Shown: piece after piece, positions 7,601 to 15,828 of the stretch
Layout: every line of letters begins with the position of its first letter
Position numbering within the stretch: position 1 is the first letter of the stretch
Source of the DNA: a virus
Virus record (IMG/VR): IMGVR_UViG_3300045119_000428
Location: 1-34,737 of that record
Length of the DNA stretch: 34,737 nt
Strand: one strand, 5' to 3'
Notes under the pieces: generated by a model
The model's input: the letters and a program-made list of their open reading frames with translations, nothing else
Database searches by the model: none
Told to the model about the DNA's origin: nothing
Program-made: the position numbers and the translations under genes

Positions 7601-9657
7601 ATCTGCTCGATCGAGGTCGTTACGCACCGGCTGAAGAGCCACCGATTCCAAGGTCACCCTCGAGCGGTGAGCGTCCCCTGGCGACCACCGTTGCCGGTGA
7701 AGGTCCGCTCAACGTTGCTAGCACCGCAGCGCCCCTCGACATCAACCCGTCTGGTCGTCGCCTGACCGACGTGCCATCTGGCACATCAGCCGATCAACTC
7801 GATGCTCTGCTTGAGCGTGGCCGGCATGCCCCACCAGAGGAACGGCCGACGCCGACCATGCTGGAACGGGCGAATACGGTGCGTCTGGCGGGTTTGCTCT
7901 CGAGCACAACCACGCATCTGGTCAATGCCACTGGCAACCTGGTCAACGGTGCGACGGCCATACCGCAGCAGGTGATCGCCAGTGGTTTCGACGCCGCGCG
8001 CGTTGGTCTTCGCGGTGGGACCCGACAACGCTATCTCGGTGAAGTGTTGCCCATGGTCAAGAGCTGGGTGCCTGGCGTGATCAGTAGCGTGCCGGACGCG
8101 CTGGAGATCCTGCGGACGGGGGTCAGTCCACAAACCGCGGGCAAGCTCGAGCACATCGGCGCTGGTTTCCGTTCTGATTTGCTCCCAGTCGTCGGACGCA
8201 TGCTCGGCACGAAAGGCGGCGCCATCGCCGACTCGGCTATCGAGATGCCGCTGCGCATGCTGCAGGCATCGGATGTGCTGTTTCGCGGCGGCGCAACCAG
8301 CGCCTTCACCAACAGTCTGGCGACACGCAAGGCGTTGCAGGAGGGGTTCAAAGGGCCCGCGCTGCAACAGCGGGTCGGCGCGATCATGGCCAACCTCGAA
8401 CGGCATCCCGAGCTGGTCAAAGAAGCCAACGACCAGGCCGCGCGCGTCGTGTTCCAGGAGCAGCGCCAGGTTCCGTTCATCGGTCGACAGGCGGGGAAGG
8501 CACTCGAGGGTAGTGGTGCGCTGCGGTTCGCCGAGTCGCAGGTCCTGCCGTTTACCAAGACGCCGGCCAATATCACGGCGCAGGGGATGGGTCTGTCACC
8601 ACTCGGCTGGGCAAGCGTGGTGCACGCCGCTCGAAGTGGTAACCCAGGCCTCGCGCTCGACCGCGCGGCGCGGGCCTCGTTGGGTACCGCGGCGTTCGGC
8701 GTGGCGACGTGGATGGGCGCACACGGCATGCTCACGGGCGCCTACCCCGACGACCCGGATGTCCGTAGCACGTTGCCAAACGGGTGGCGGGAGTGGAGCG
8801 TGCGTCTGCCGCAGTCAGACGGCGGCGCGGTCTACGTCCCGATGCAAAACTTCGGTGCGTATGGCTGGCCGATGGCGATGGCCGCGATCGCGACCGAGGC
8901 GTCCAGCCAGGGCAAGCCGATGGACCCTGACCAGGTGGGCAAGGCCGTCACGAGCATGGGTCGCTATGTGCTGGACAACACGTTTCTGCAGGGTCTGAGC
9001 GATGCCACGAACGCGTTGCACGACCCCGAGCGGTACGGGCAGAAGCTACTCGAGTCGGAAGCGAGTAGCTTCGTGCCTTACAGCGCGATGGGGCGGCAGT
9101 TGGAAAACATGTCGGGGATGGTCAATCGCAACCCGCGTGAAGGCATGCAGGGCATTCTCGATGCGATGGCCGCCACCAATCCGCTGACGGCAGGCACGGT
9201 GCCGGCGCGGACCAATGCGCTCGGGGACACCGTCTCGCCAACGGTGACCGGTGCCGCTGCCGGCGTGCTCCCGCTGCGTACCACGGTCGAACAGGACGAC
9301 CCGACGCTCAAGGTGCTCCGAGACAACGGGGTAGGGGTCACGAACATCGCCAGTGCGGTCAACGTGCCGTCGGGCTCGGTGAAACTCACCGAAGCGGAGC
9401 AAGAGGACTTCAAGAAGGCCCGCGGCGACCTGATCAAGCGTTACGTCGCGAGCGAGACGCGCAGCCCCGACTTCGCGGCGGCCCGCACCGTGACGGCGCG
9501 CAATAAGTACCTGAGCGATGCCGTCCAGCGCGCGAACCGCGATGCACGCGAGACGATGATCAATAAATGGGCAGCAGACCGCGATACGTGGCGGTCGCGC
9601 ATTGAAAAGAAGGCGGTACCTGAGCCGTACTATCTGGGCGGAACGGAAGGCGCCTAG
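4615..9657 (+). CDS. Giant virion ejection-type protein with lysozyme-like and C39 protease-like domains
   Basis: At 1680 residues this is the largest protein of the phage. Residues ~1-215 are Gln/Ala-rich repeats (QQAAQ, LGGAQ). At ~220-375 there is a transglycosylase/glucosaminidase-like domain with candidate catalytic E265 (SVAKNES). At ~405-530 a papain-fold C39-like domain has C417 in YSACGPAAA and H497 in GHYYFADGY. At ~600-760 Ala/Gly/Gln repeats return, with LGGA units at regular spacing. The C-terminal ~600 residues resemble the long helical bodies of podovirus internal virion proteins (FTKTPANI segment near 1320) and contain hydrophobic stretches. The likely role is to leave the capsid, cut peptidoglycan and form a conduit for DNA. 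The two enzyme domains are visible; the ejection role is inferred. Confidence 0.85.
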   Translation: MPGTLLLDDWRSSVEDQLHQAADQAIATARAAQQATIAPVQQAAQALPQIQAPDPGQVGAALHGYVDQLGQQAQQAAPAVIQLGQDAQQAGAQVLGGAQQAATTALGGAQDAQTQVGDALHQHVNNLLSIGGGAAPVTAINQPPTLGGPQQSNKPTITTLGGGGDQSTVTTLGGSQASAADVSGPPSADTTQSTTAVTAPQSAGASGSIPANYNVPVNKGPTITRAQAEAVVKGTPLEGIGGQIWDLGVKYNVDPAFALSVAKNESAYGDPNVAPMQNQSNNIWDISGGAYGGTPGGRWGHYPTKLDGAEAFYKLITSEYYPKGQDTVGSVMWGPQGSQTHAYAPLSENSSQYPQRLLDTMGNYRQLPGGTAGQPSVATTAPVTTAQARAADLGYKDISQLPQYNPELTSDEAYSACGPAAAVRFAEKFGRNPTLREATDLAKQVGWTAGGGMAGISSEQKLMSNLGIDTKIVGRDWAAYAQEAQTGNPVTISTPGHYYFADGYNPESGAFHVGRSGLDLKGGSEWMTPAQMENLMGQAQGALFANNPTVPNRGNTTSSNAAAPDAINAPTTPAARAPIVMGGMQDANGQPTARGYSGPTLIQTAQDAAGEALGGVGSAVGGAASALGGAAQGAVQGAQQGAVQVAPILGGAASAAGSTVRSVADDLGQAAQGAVNQVQDLNRQTPGTAVVNAAAPVLGGAQEGLSGARDAVGQAAQGTAQSVSEATQAAAPVLGGTAASASQMRQQVQDTIDSLPLNTTVAQARRTIGDTLTELGPRALEVAGDLPLPMGGTVSDLQAPLRGAQAGLQAIEQQRQQQIAEPTDMAGQFQQNVAAARRGDWGAFAQGTFSLAQTGVGQTAMGGGQGDLSQSVSAALTAGGIDPNAARVLGQVANVIGPIALERAIPSVVSASARGATAAVNAGLEAIDRFAPPEVALATTRQAGESADDYLARVSNTASSSFRAPATVGGAAPLDITPSRRLAAPATGTSADRLDYLLDRGRYAPAEEPPIPRSPSSGERPLATTVAGEGPLNVASTAAPLDINPSGRRLTDVPSGTSADQLDALLERGRHAPPEERPTPTMLERANTVRLAGLLSSTTTHLVNATGNLVNGATAIPQQVIASGFDAARVGLRGGTRQRYLGEVLPMVKSWVPGVISSVPDALEILRTGVSPQTAGKLEHIGAGFRSDLLPVVGRMLGTKGGAIADSAIEMPLRMLQASDVLFRGGATSAFTNSLATRKALQEGFKGPALQQRVGAIMANLERHPELVKEANDQAARVVFQEQRQVPFIGRQAGKALEGSGALRFAESQVLPFTKTPANITAQGMGLSPLGWASVVHAARSGNPGLALDRAARASLGTAAFGVATWMGAHGMLTGAYPDDPDVRSTLPNGWREWSVRLPQSDGGAVYVPMQNFGAYGWPMAMAAIATEASSQGKPMDPDQVGKAVTSMGRYVLDNTFLQGLSDATNALHDPERYGQKLLESEASSFVPYSAMGRQLENMSGMVNRNPREGMQGILDAMAATNPLTAGTVPARTNALGDTVSPTVTGAAAGVLPLRTTVEQDDPTLKVLRDNGVGVTNIASAVNVPSGSVKLTEAEQEDFKKARGDLIKRYVASETRSPDFAAARTVTARNKYLSDAVQRANRDARETMINKWAADRDTWRSRIEKKAVPEPYYLGGTEGA

Positions 9658-9950
9658 GGCAGATGCACGAAGTACGGCACCAGGAACGCCAGCCCCCAGA
9701 TCGGCCAGCCCATAAAGAGAATGGCTCCGCCCACGTACAGCGCCTTCTTGCGGGTGGGCATGACTGCCCATGCCGCATCTCGCCGGTTGCGGGTGTCCAC
9801 TTGCTGGCGGATCCGCGGCATCGCGCGCGCCAACTCCGCGAGTCTGACTTCCTCGGTTGGCGGCTTCATCATCAGCGTGCCGATGGCGCCGACGATGACC
9901 AGCACGCCCACGATGAAGGCGACGAATTCGCCTTGCGAGACCGCGATCAC
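9654..9950 (-). CDS. Antisense two-helix membrane protein (moron candidate)
   Basis: GTG 9950 opens a 98-residue frame preceded by a GGGCGA ribosome-site candidate. The protein has a membrane helix at ~9-28 (FVAFIVGVLVIVGAIG), a charged loop of ~45 residues rich in Arg, and a second helix near the C-terminus (ALYVGGAILFMGWPIWG). Its stop shares bases with the stop of the giant gene (CTAG at 9654-9657), so the gene fits flush behind it. Being antisense within a late operon, with a membrane product, is typical of morons such as superinfection-exclusion proteins; a holin is another possibility. No homologue is recognised. Confidence 0.65.
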   Translation of the reverse strand: MIAVSQGEFVAFIVGVLVIVGAIGTLMMKPPTEEVRLAELARAMPRIRQQVDTRNRRDAAWAVMPTRKKALYVGGAILFMGWPIWGLAFLVPYFVHLP

Positions 9951-10002
9951 GAGATCGCCCTAGACTGTGTGCGCATCGCAGTTATCCCCTGTGGTGCCGT
10001 GA

Positions 10003-10028
10003 CCCCGGCCGTAGCCCACGGCGCGGGG
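10003..10028 (+). terminator. Hairpin with T-rich tail before the next structural gene
   Basis: CCCCG and CCGT pair with ACGG and CGGGG around an AGCCC loop, with small bulges, and the right arm is followed by TTCTTT. This is a rightward Rho-independent-type terminator shape, lying between the antisense membrane gene and the gene starting at 10058. It implies that the 10058 gene may have its own promoter or that readthrough is controlled here. The hairpin is clear; its activity is inferred. Confidence 0.45.
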
Positions 10029-10057
10029 TTCTTTGCTGGGCGGGAGTATAGGGACTG

Positions 10058-12100
10058 ATGGCCAATTACCACAGCATTGACGAGGTCCTGAGCGGCGTCG
10101 GCCGGGGTGATTGGCGTGTCGTGGGACGCGAGCCTCAGTACACCGAGACAACCACGAAGGACCCAGACACTGGCAATCCCGTCAAGACGCGAACGCAGAC
10201 ATCGACGGTCTGGTCGATTCAGAGTGCCGACGGTACGCAGACCGACACGATGGAAGTCGGCGACGTCGAGGACCCAAGCGTCAAGGGCGGTACCGCCATC
10301 ACTGTCCTGAAGGCGCCAACCAAGAACCTGACTCCGGGCACGACGAAGGCCACACCGGCGGCGGGGCTCGAGCGCCTCGACAAAGACGGCAAGGCGATCC
10401 CCGCCGACGACAAGACGACGACCGCGGTCTATGTCCGCGACCCCGCGGCGCCGGCGAGCACACCCCCGTTCAAGCTCGAGGGCGACACAACCACACTCGG
10501 CGATCCGACGACCTGGACGCCGATTCACCGCGACCCCAACGACCCGAAGTCCCAGGTCGTCGGGCTGTACGACCCGAAGTCGCAGAAGGTTGCGGCCAGC
10601 CTGTCGCCTGAACCGAACGCCAAAGCATCGGGCACGTTCACGAACGTCCAGGTCAACGGCAAGACCGTCGGCATGGTCGACGACGGCGACAAGTCGTTCC
10701 ATCCGCTATCGGCGCAGGCCGATGGCAAGACGATCGTTACTACGTCTCAGGGCGTCTACTCGTACGACAAAGACGCCGACAAGCTCACGCTGCTGCAGAC
10801 GATCGACCCGAATACGCCGCTGCAGGTGGTCACCTATCCCGACGGCTCGATCTACACCCTCGACCCGAAAGAGAAAGACCCGACCAAGCAGCTGACCAAG
10901 CTGCAGGGCACCCAGCCGCCGGCGACGATCACCCAGGCGTCACCTGGCGGCAACGTCACGCTGGTCTACGACCCCGAGACGAAGTCGTACAAGCTGCCGC
11001 CGGGAACGACCGCCCCCGCGACGATCGACAACAGCACCACGCTGAAGACGATCATCTACCGCGACGACAAGGGCAACGTCATCTCGGAGCACGCGAACCC
11101 CAACTACGTCGCGCCGCAGACGACGCAGGGCACACAGTCGACGACGGCGCCGCAGATCCAGCAGTGGAACGCGAAGACCGGTCAGTGGGAGTGGGTCGAG
11201 AACAAGGGTCGTGTCGTGGCGTCGGAAGCGCTGCACAACATGGCGCAGCAGTTGACGGGGCAGGTCGTCAAGGGCGACATCTCGCAGGACGAGGCGGTCG
11301 CGCTGATCAACGCAGCCAACGCCAAGATGACCAACGACATCGCGGCGCAGAAGACGGCTGCCGACGCTGCGTCCACGGTGTTGTCGAACACGGCGACCAA
11401 CGCCTCGACCGGCGCGGGGATGCTCAACCAGCGCGTGCAGTCGGCGACCGGGGCGCTCAACAGCATCATCAGCTCGGCGGCCGGCAGCAAGATGACGAAC
11501 CTGCCCGCGGGGATCGGGCAGGGGTTGGTTCAGGGACTGACGGACTGGACGACGCAGCTCGGTGGTGGTGACGCGACGTACGACACGGCGGCGCGTCTGG
11601 TGCAGGCGGCTGACCCGAAGATCAGCGGTGACCCGACGCTGGCCCAGCAAGCGGCGCAGACCCTGGCCGGTATGTTTTCTCAATGGCAGCAGCAGAACAA
11701 CCAACCGCATCCGCTCGTCGCGGCAACGCAAGCAGCGCAAGGCTCGCAGGCGAACAACGGTCTGGTCGCGCCGGTGACGATCGCTGGGAACGCGCAGGGT
11801 CAGCAGACCAACGTCGGCGTCGATCAGGCGTTGCAACAGCAGCAGGCAGCAGCGGCTCAGCAGGCGCAGGCGCAGGCCGCCGCGATGAGAGCTCGAGGAC
11901 TGCTGGACAACCCGCAGGGTAGGGCAATCGCCGCGGGGCAAACGCCCGTCGCGGCGCAGGGCGCGCCGACGACGCCTGGTCTGTATAACCCTGCCTGGCT
12001 GCAGGGCATGATCAGCGCGGTCGGTGCGCCATCTGTTGGGCCGAACGCCGCCAATGGGTTTGTCGCACCGCCACTGCCGATGATCCCGGTGCCCGCGTAA
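10058..12100 (+). CDS. Large structural protein, function unknown
   Basis: ATG 10058 encodes 680 residues; a GGGAG lies upstream at slightly long spacing. The first ~360 residues are rich in Asp, Thr and Lys with recurring beta-type units of the form VYDPETKSYKLPPG, YDPKSQK, YSYDKDADKL and YTLDPKEKD, spaced like blades or strands of a beta-repeat domain. The remainder is Gln/Ala-rich and helical, like the repeats of the preceding giant protein. It sits between the ejection protein and the scaffold-capsid pair, so it is probably a virion or internal protein. No enzymatic motif was found. Confidence 0.8.
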   Translation: MANYHSIDEVLSGVGRGDWRVVGREPQYTETTTKDPDTGNPVKTRTQTSTVWSIQSADGTQTDTMEVGDVEDPSVKGGTAITVLKAPTKNLTPGTTKATPAAGLERLDKDGKAIPADDKTTTAVYVRDPAAPASTPPFKLEGDTTTLGDPTTWTPIHRDPNDPKSQVVGLYDPKSQKVAASLSPEPNAKASGTFTNVQVNGKTVGMVDDGDKSFHPLSAQADGKTIVTTSQGVYSYDKDADKLTLLQTIDPNTPLQVVTYPDGSIYTLDPKEKDPTKQLTKLQGTQPPATITQASPGGNVTLVYDPETKSYKLPPGTTAPATIDNSTTLKTIIYRDDKGNVISEHANPNYVAPQTTQGTQSTTAPQIQQWNAKTGQWEWVENKGRVVASEALHNMAQQLTGQVVKGDISQDEAVALINAANAKMTNDIAAQKTAADAASTVLSNTATNASTGAGMLNQRVQSATGALNSIISSAAGSKMTNLPAGIGQGLVQGLTDWTTQLGGGDATYDTAARLVQAADPKISGDPTLAQQAAQTLAGMFSQWQQQNNQPHPLVAATQAAQGSQANNGLVAPVTIAGNAQGQQTNVGVDQALQQQQAAAAQQAQAQAAAMRARGLLDNPQGRAIAAGQTPVAAQGAPTTPGLYNPAWLQGMISAVGAPSVGPNAANGFVAPPLPMIPVPA

Positions 12101-12110
12101 GGAGTCAGCC

Positions 12111-13571
12111 ATGCCTGATACGTCGCAACTCGGAAACTCGATCCAGGGCCTGCTGCAGGCAATGGCGTCCGGCAACGCGCAGGCCGCGCAAGAGGCGATC
12201 CGCCAGTTCAACCTGACGTACACCAACCAGGTCGCGGACACGTACGGCCAGAACTTCGGCGTCGGCCAGCCCGCGCCGGCTGGCGCCGGCACGCTGGCAC
12301 AGGGCACGGCGACCGGCAGCATCGGCTACATCCCTGGCTACTCGGGACTGGACGCGTCGCAGTCGATGGCGAACCTGTCGGGGCAGGCCGCGACCGCGCA
12401 GGGCGCCGCCGGTCTCACCGGTTTTTATCAGGCGCCGAGCCAGTCGCAGTACACGCCCGGCACGTTCGTGCGTCTCGACCCGAGCACGTACGACACCCAG
12501 ACGTACGGGCCCGTGCAGCTGAGCTACGTCCTGCCATCGGGCCAACTGCAGCGCGTCAACATCCCGCAAGCGCAAGCGATGGGTTGGAACGGCAACCTCG
12601 CGACCATGAACGTGCTGCCGGCTCAGACGGCGATGGCGCTCGAGCAGGCGCCGCCGAGCCAGTTGCCAGTCCAGACGATGGCTGGTCTGAGTGGCTATAG
12701 CAATCTCAACACCGCGGCGCAGAACCAGGCGATTGCCCAGTCCGGTGTGACGGGCATGTACTCCGCGCCCGCGCAGATCTACGCGCCAGGTACCAACGCC
12801 GGCGGCGGCAAGTTCTCGGACCTGGATCAGGGTACGCAGCGCGCGTATTTCGTCTCGAACGGCGGCGATTGGAACTCGGCGATGACTGCCTGGGTGCGCG
12901 ACTCGAACAAGGCCATCGCAGCGGCGTCGCCCGGTGGCGTTTTGCCCAACCAGCAAGGCGCGCCGCAAGAGACGTTGCAGGCGCAGAACCAGTACTTCAC
13001 CCAGGCCAACGACCTCGCCACGCAGTTCGGCACGTACTACCAGCCTGGTATGCCTGGGCAGGCTGGCGTCGCTGGCGTGAACAACCCGAACGTCGGGCAG
13101 TCAACGTTGGCGGCGCAGCAGCAGTCGTACGCGCAGCAGATGGGGCTGATCAACCAGGCCGCGTCTTTGCAGGCCAACCCCTTCCGCCAGCAGCAGGCCA
13201 TCGGGCAGATGAGTGGACTGCTCAACGGTGGCGGCGTCGCCTCGTTCCTGGCGCCCACCACGGTCGCTGGTGTGGGGACCGCCGGTGGCAACACGCAAGG
13301 CGGAATGGGCTACCTGTCGCAGATGATCCAGGACATCAGGGACCCGAGTGCGAATACGGCCAGCATGAACAGTGTGCTGGACGCCATCCCGACGCCGAAC
13401 AAACTGGACTCCACGAGTTTCATGCGGGCCACGCCGAGCACGCAATCGATGGTGTTGCAGGGCATGCAAGAGAAGTACGGATTGGATCCGGCGGATTCGA
13501 TGGCGCAGATCAAGGCCACGCTTCCGCAGTTCACGGCGCCGACCACCACGTTTGGAAGTGTGAAACGCTGA
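12111..13571 (+). CDS. Glutamine/alanine-rich structural protein, function unknown
   Basis: This gene encodes 486 residues from ATG 12111, preceded by one of the best ribosome sites in the genome (AAGGAG at 12099-12104). The composition is dominated by Gln, Ala, Gly, Asn and Tyr with no charged clusters, and segments such as QNQYFTQANDLATQFGTYY and AAQQQSYAQQMGL are predicted to be helical. The make-up matches the two preceding large proteins, suggesting the three work together, for example as ejected internal proteins. Its stop overlaps the next ATG (TGATG at 13569-13573). Confidence 0.8.
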   Translation: MPDTSQLGNSIQGLLQAMASGNAQAAQEAIRQFNLTYTNQVADTYGQNFGVGQPAPAGAGTLAQGTATGSIGYIPGYSGLDASQSMANLSGQAATAQGAAGLTGFYQAPSQSQYTPGTFVRLDPSTYDTQTYGPVQLSYVLPSGQLQRVNIPQAQAMGWNGNLATMNVLPAQTAMALEQAPPSQLPVQTMAGLSGYSNLNTAAQNQAIAQSGVTGMYSAPAQIYAPGTNAGGGKFSDLDQGTQRAYFVSNGGDWNSAMTAWVRDSNKAIAAASPGGVLPNQQGAPQETLQAQNQYFTQANDLATQFGTYYQPGMPGQAGVAGVNNPNVGQSTLAAQQQSYAQQMGLINQAASLQANPFRQQQAIGQMSGLLNGGGVASFLAPTTVAGVGTAGGNTQGGMGYLSQMIQDIRDPSANTASMNSVLDAIPTPNKLDSTSFMRATPSTQSMVLQGMQEKYGLDPADSMAQIKATLPQFTAPTTTFGSVKR

Positions 13572-13702
13572 TGCCGCTGAAGAAGTCCGCGAGTAAGGCT
13601 GCGTTCAAGTCGAACATTCGCGAGATGGTGAAGTCGGGACGTCCTGTCAAGCAGGCGGTCGCCGCGGCGTACGCGACACAGCGGAAGGCGGCACGCAAGT
13701 GA
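13571..13702 (+). CDS. Small basic phage protein, DUF6496-like
   Basis: This is a 43-residue Lys/Arg/Ala-rich protein starting MPLKKSASKAAF and followed by NIREMVKSGRPVKQAVAAAY, starting within the upstream stop. Short proteins with the pattern MPLKK...S.NI..m...G.P.KQAvAiA are extremely common near capsid and scaffold genes of podoviruses, and the match is clear by eye. Their function is not established; a DNA- or capsid-associated role is plausible from the charge. The last four bases overlap the scaffold start (GTGA). Confidence 0.85.
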   Translation: MPLKKSASKAAFKSNIREMVKSGRPVKQAVAAAYATQRKAARK

Positions 13703-14595
13703 CGATGAGTGATCGCGGAATACATCCTGACCTGCTCGAAGAAGAGACAGCCGCGCAGCAGGCGGAGCCTCAAGAGGCGCCTGCTCCGCGGCGAGGTCGC
13801 GGACGCCAGGCGCCACCCACTCCAGCGCCCACTCCGGTGGCTCCAGATAGTGCAGCGGATCCGTCGGCCAGCACCGGCGAGTCACAGGCGCCGACAGAGC
13901 CGCCGGAGTGGCTCGCTGCTGCCCGCGAGGCGTTCGACAAGGATCCCGCGGAAGCCTTTAAGGTGCTCGCCAAGAACCTGCCGAAGGAGCAGCTCGAGCA
14001 GGACGAGACGCTCAGCGGGCTGATCGGCAGTCGCTCAGACCTGCGCGCTCGCCAGATCCTGCAGCAACAGCAGCGCGACGCCGAGGAGCGCGCCAAGCTC
14101 GAGGCGGCTCAGAACAACGACCTCTACACGCTCGGCGAGCTGACGCAGCGCGAGTACCAGGAGCGCATCGCCCAGCAGCAGGCTATCCAGCAGGCTGGAC
14201 CGTTTATGGACGGTGTCGTATTGTTCCAGCAATCGTTACCTGAAGCGATTCAGCGAGAGGTAGCGGGCAAGGTTTTCGGAGAAGGAAAAGGGCAAGCCCA
14301 AGGAGTCGCCGAGTATCTCCAGTACATCGCCGAGGCGCGCACCAGGCTCGAGGTCGACAAAGAGATCTCCCGCCGCGAGTCTGCACTACGCAAGTCGGTG
14401 TTGTCGGAAGTCAATGGCGACGAGCCAGTCCCCGAGCGCGAAGGTGGAACCCCCGGTCGCGTCCGTGAAGTGACTGACGTGCAGATCCCCAATATGAGCG
14501 ATGCCGAGTACGACGCCTTCTTCGATGTAAACGGGCATCCAAAACCGGGGGTACGCGTGAACTACACACGGGCTATCCCCCTCAGACAACATTAG
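13699..14595 (+). CDS. Candidate scaffolding protein
   Basis: This 298-residue acidic protein directly precedes the major capsid gene, the usual place of the scaffold. The N-terminal ~75 residues are Pro/Ala/Glu-rich and disordered. From ~95 to 240 it is dominated by charged helices with coiled-coil character (for example ILQQQQRDAEERAKLEAAQ and LTQREYQERIAQQQA). The C-terminus ends in a compact segment (NMSDAEYDAFFDVNGHP). Scaffolds of this type guide capsid assembly and then leave. GTG 13699 overlaps the previous stop; ATG 13705 is an alternative. The call is from order and composition, not from a sequence match. Confidence 0.72.
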   Translation: MTMSDRGIHPDLLEEETAAQQAEPQEAPAPRRGRGRQAPPTPAPTPVAPDSAADPSASTGESQAPTEPPEWLAAAREAFDKDPAEAFKVLAKNLPKEQLEQDETLSGLIGSRSDLRARQILQQQQRDAEERAKLEAAQNNDLYTLGELTQREYQERIAQQQAIQQAGPFMDGVVLFQQSLPEAIQREVAGKVFGEGKGQAQGVAEYLQYIAEARTRLEVDKEISRRESALRKSVLSEVNGDEPVPEREGGTPGRVREVTDVQIPNMSDAEYDAFFDVNGHPKPGVRVNYTRAIPLRQH

Positions 14596-14605
14596 GGGGT
14601 GACCT

Positions 14606-15460
14606 GTGGCAACAGGCGCACTGGAATACGTCGATAAGACTATCGCGGACGGGGTTTTCAGTCCCGACATCTGGTCCCGGCAGGTGCTGCGCGCGACCGA
14701 GTCGAACCTGGTCATCGCCAAGTGCGTGAACAGGAGTTACGAGGCCGATGCGACCGTCGGCAAGTCGGTCAAGGTCGCCAGCATCGGCAACCTCGCCGCT
14801 CGCGCCAAAGTAGAGAACACCGCGATCACGTACGAGACCGTGGCCGAGACGGCGACCACGATCGTGCTCAACATCTGGAGTTACGCGGCTCTGGGCATCG
14901 AAGACATCGTCAAGGTGCAGTCGCAGGTCGATGTGCAGAACGAGTACCAGCGCAAGCTGGGCTACGCGGTCGCCAAGGACATCGACTCGAAGCTCGCCGC
15001 GGACTTCGCAGGCTTTTCGGGTGTGGTCGGTACCCTCGGAACTGCGGCGTCAGACGCCAACGTGTTAGCCGCGGTGAAACTGTTGGACGACGCCGACGTG
15101 CCACAGGACGACCGATTCTTCGTCATGAGCCCTGCTGAGAAGGTCGCCAAGCTCGCGCTCGACCGCTGGAGCAATGCGTTGTACATCGGGACCGGGAACA
15201 TGCCAGTCAAGAACGGCAACCTCGGCGACATGTACGGGCTGAACCTGATGGTCACGACCAACACGGTGCGGCCCGCTGCTGGCCAGTCCAACAACGCTAT
15301 TTTCCATCGCGATGCGCTGGCGCTGGTGGTGCAGCGGACGCCGAAGACGCACATCTTCTACGACATCGACGTCTTCACCTGGAAACTCGCGGTCGAGGTG
15401 ATCTACGGCCACCAGGAGATGCGCGACAACTTCGGCATCCTGGTCAACGGCGCGAGCTAA
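14606..15460 (+). CDS. Major capsid protein, HK97 fold
   Basis: This 284-residue protein builds the icosahedral shell. It shows the pattern of the P22-type/HK97-fold coat family: an N-terminal arm ending in YVDKTIADGVFSPDIWS, a central DRFFVMSPAEK motif at the P-domain turn, a NGNLGDMYGLNLMV strand pair, and the closing IFYDIDVFTWKLAVEVIYG segment before a conserved DNFGILV. A GTG start at 14606 is preceded by a strong GGGGGTGA ribosome site, consistent with high expression. The preceding gene is the candidate scaffold. The stop codon is interlocked with that of the antisense homing endonuclease (CTAA at 15457-15460). Confidence 0.9.
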   Translation: MATGALEYVDKTIADGVFSPDIWSRQVLRATESNLVIAKCVNRSYEADATVGKSVKVASIGNLAARAKVENTAITYETVAETATTIVLNIWSYAALGIEDIVKVQSQVDVQNEYQRKLGYAVAKDIDSKLAADFAGFSGVVGTLGTAASDANVLAAVKLLDDADVPQDDRFFVMSPAEKVAKLALDRWSNALYIGTGNMPVKNGNLGDMYGLNLMVTTNTVRPAAGQSNNAIFHRDALALVVQRTPKTHIFYDIDVFTWKLAVEVIYGHQEMRDNFGILVNGAS

Positions 15461-15828
15461 CGCTTCCACATGAGGTGGGGGTCGGCGGTCATCAAACCAA
15501 GGGCGATGGCGTGAGCAGTCTGTTCCTTGCGAGTGGCCCATTCGAGATTGGATGGCCGGTTATCAGCCTTGTCGCCACTAACGTGGTTGATCGTGTGCGC
15601 GGGTGTGGGGCGGGGAGGCAGGAATGCCTCTGCGACCAGCCTGTGAACCGAGCGGGAAAGGAAACGGTGCCGGTGCTTCAGGCTGACGTAGCGGTAATTG
15701 TGATGGGCGATGGCTCCCTTGAGCAGGCGACCAGTAACAAGGTTCCGCACACGTCCGTGGTCAGATATCTCGAAGATCCCCTCAAAGCTCTGGATCGGGC
15801 GCCACTCCTCATTGGGTGAACAGAACAT
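15457..15828 (-). CDS. NUMOD4/HNH_3 homing endonuclease, antisense
   Basis: This is a 123-residue homing nuclease. Residues 8-45 form a NUMOD4 DNA-binding motif (EEWRPIQSFEGIFEISDHG) and residues 78-99 the HNH_3 core (H78, H82, then GDKADNRPSNLEWAT with N94). Such enzymes cut a gene lacking them and spread by repair; they need no role in phage growth. I prefer ATG 15828; the frame is open to 15867 but the extra residues are not conserved. The gene fills the gap between the capsid gene and the next gene exactly: its stop overlaps the capsid stop, and its start overlaps the next start as CATG (15826-15829). It appears intact. Confidence 0.88.
   Translation of the reverse strand: MFCSPNEEWRPIQSFEGIFEISDHGRVRNLVTGRLLKGAIAHHNYRYVSLKHRHRFLSRSVHRLVAEAFLPPRPTPAHTINHVSGDKADNRPSNLEWATRKEQTAHAIALGLMTADPHLMWKR

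Noticed and set aside
9663-10058. Rightward 131-residue frame in the gap after the giant gene
   Set aside because: The leftward frame encodes two clean membrane helices; this one has no character.
10940-12322. 460-residue leftward frame
   Set aside because: Opposite two sense structural genes joined by a strong ribosome site; Arg/Leu-rich without motif.
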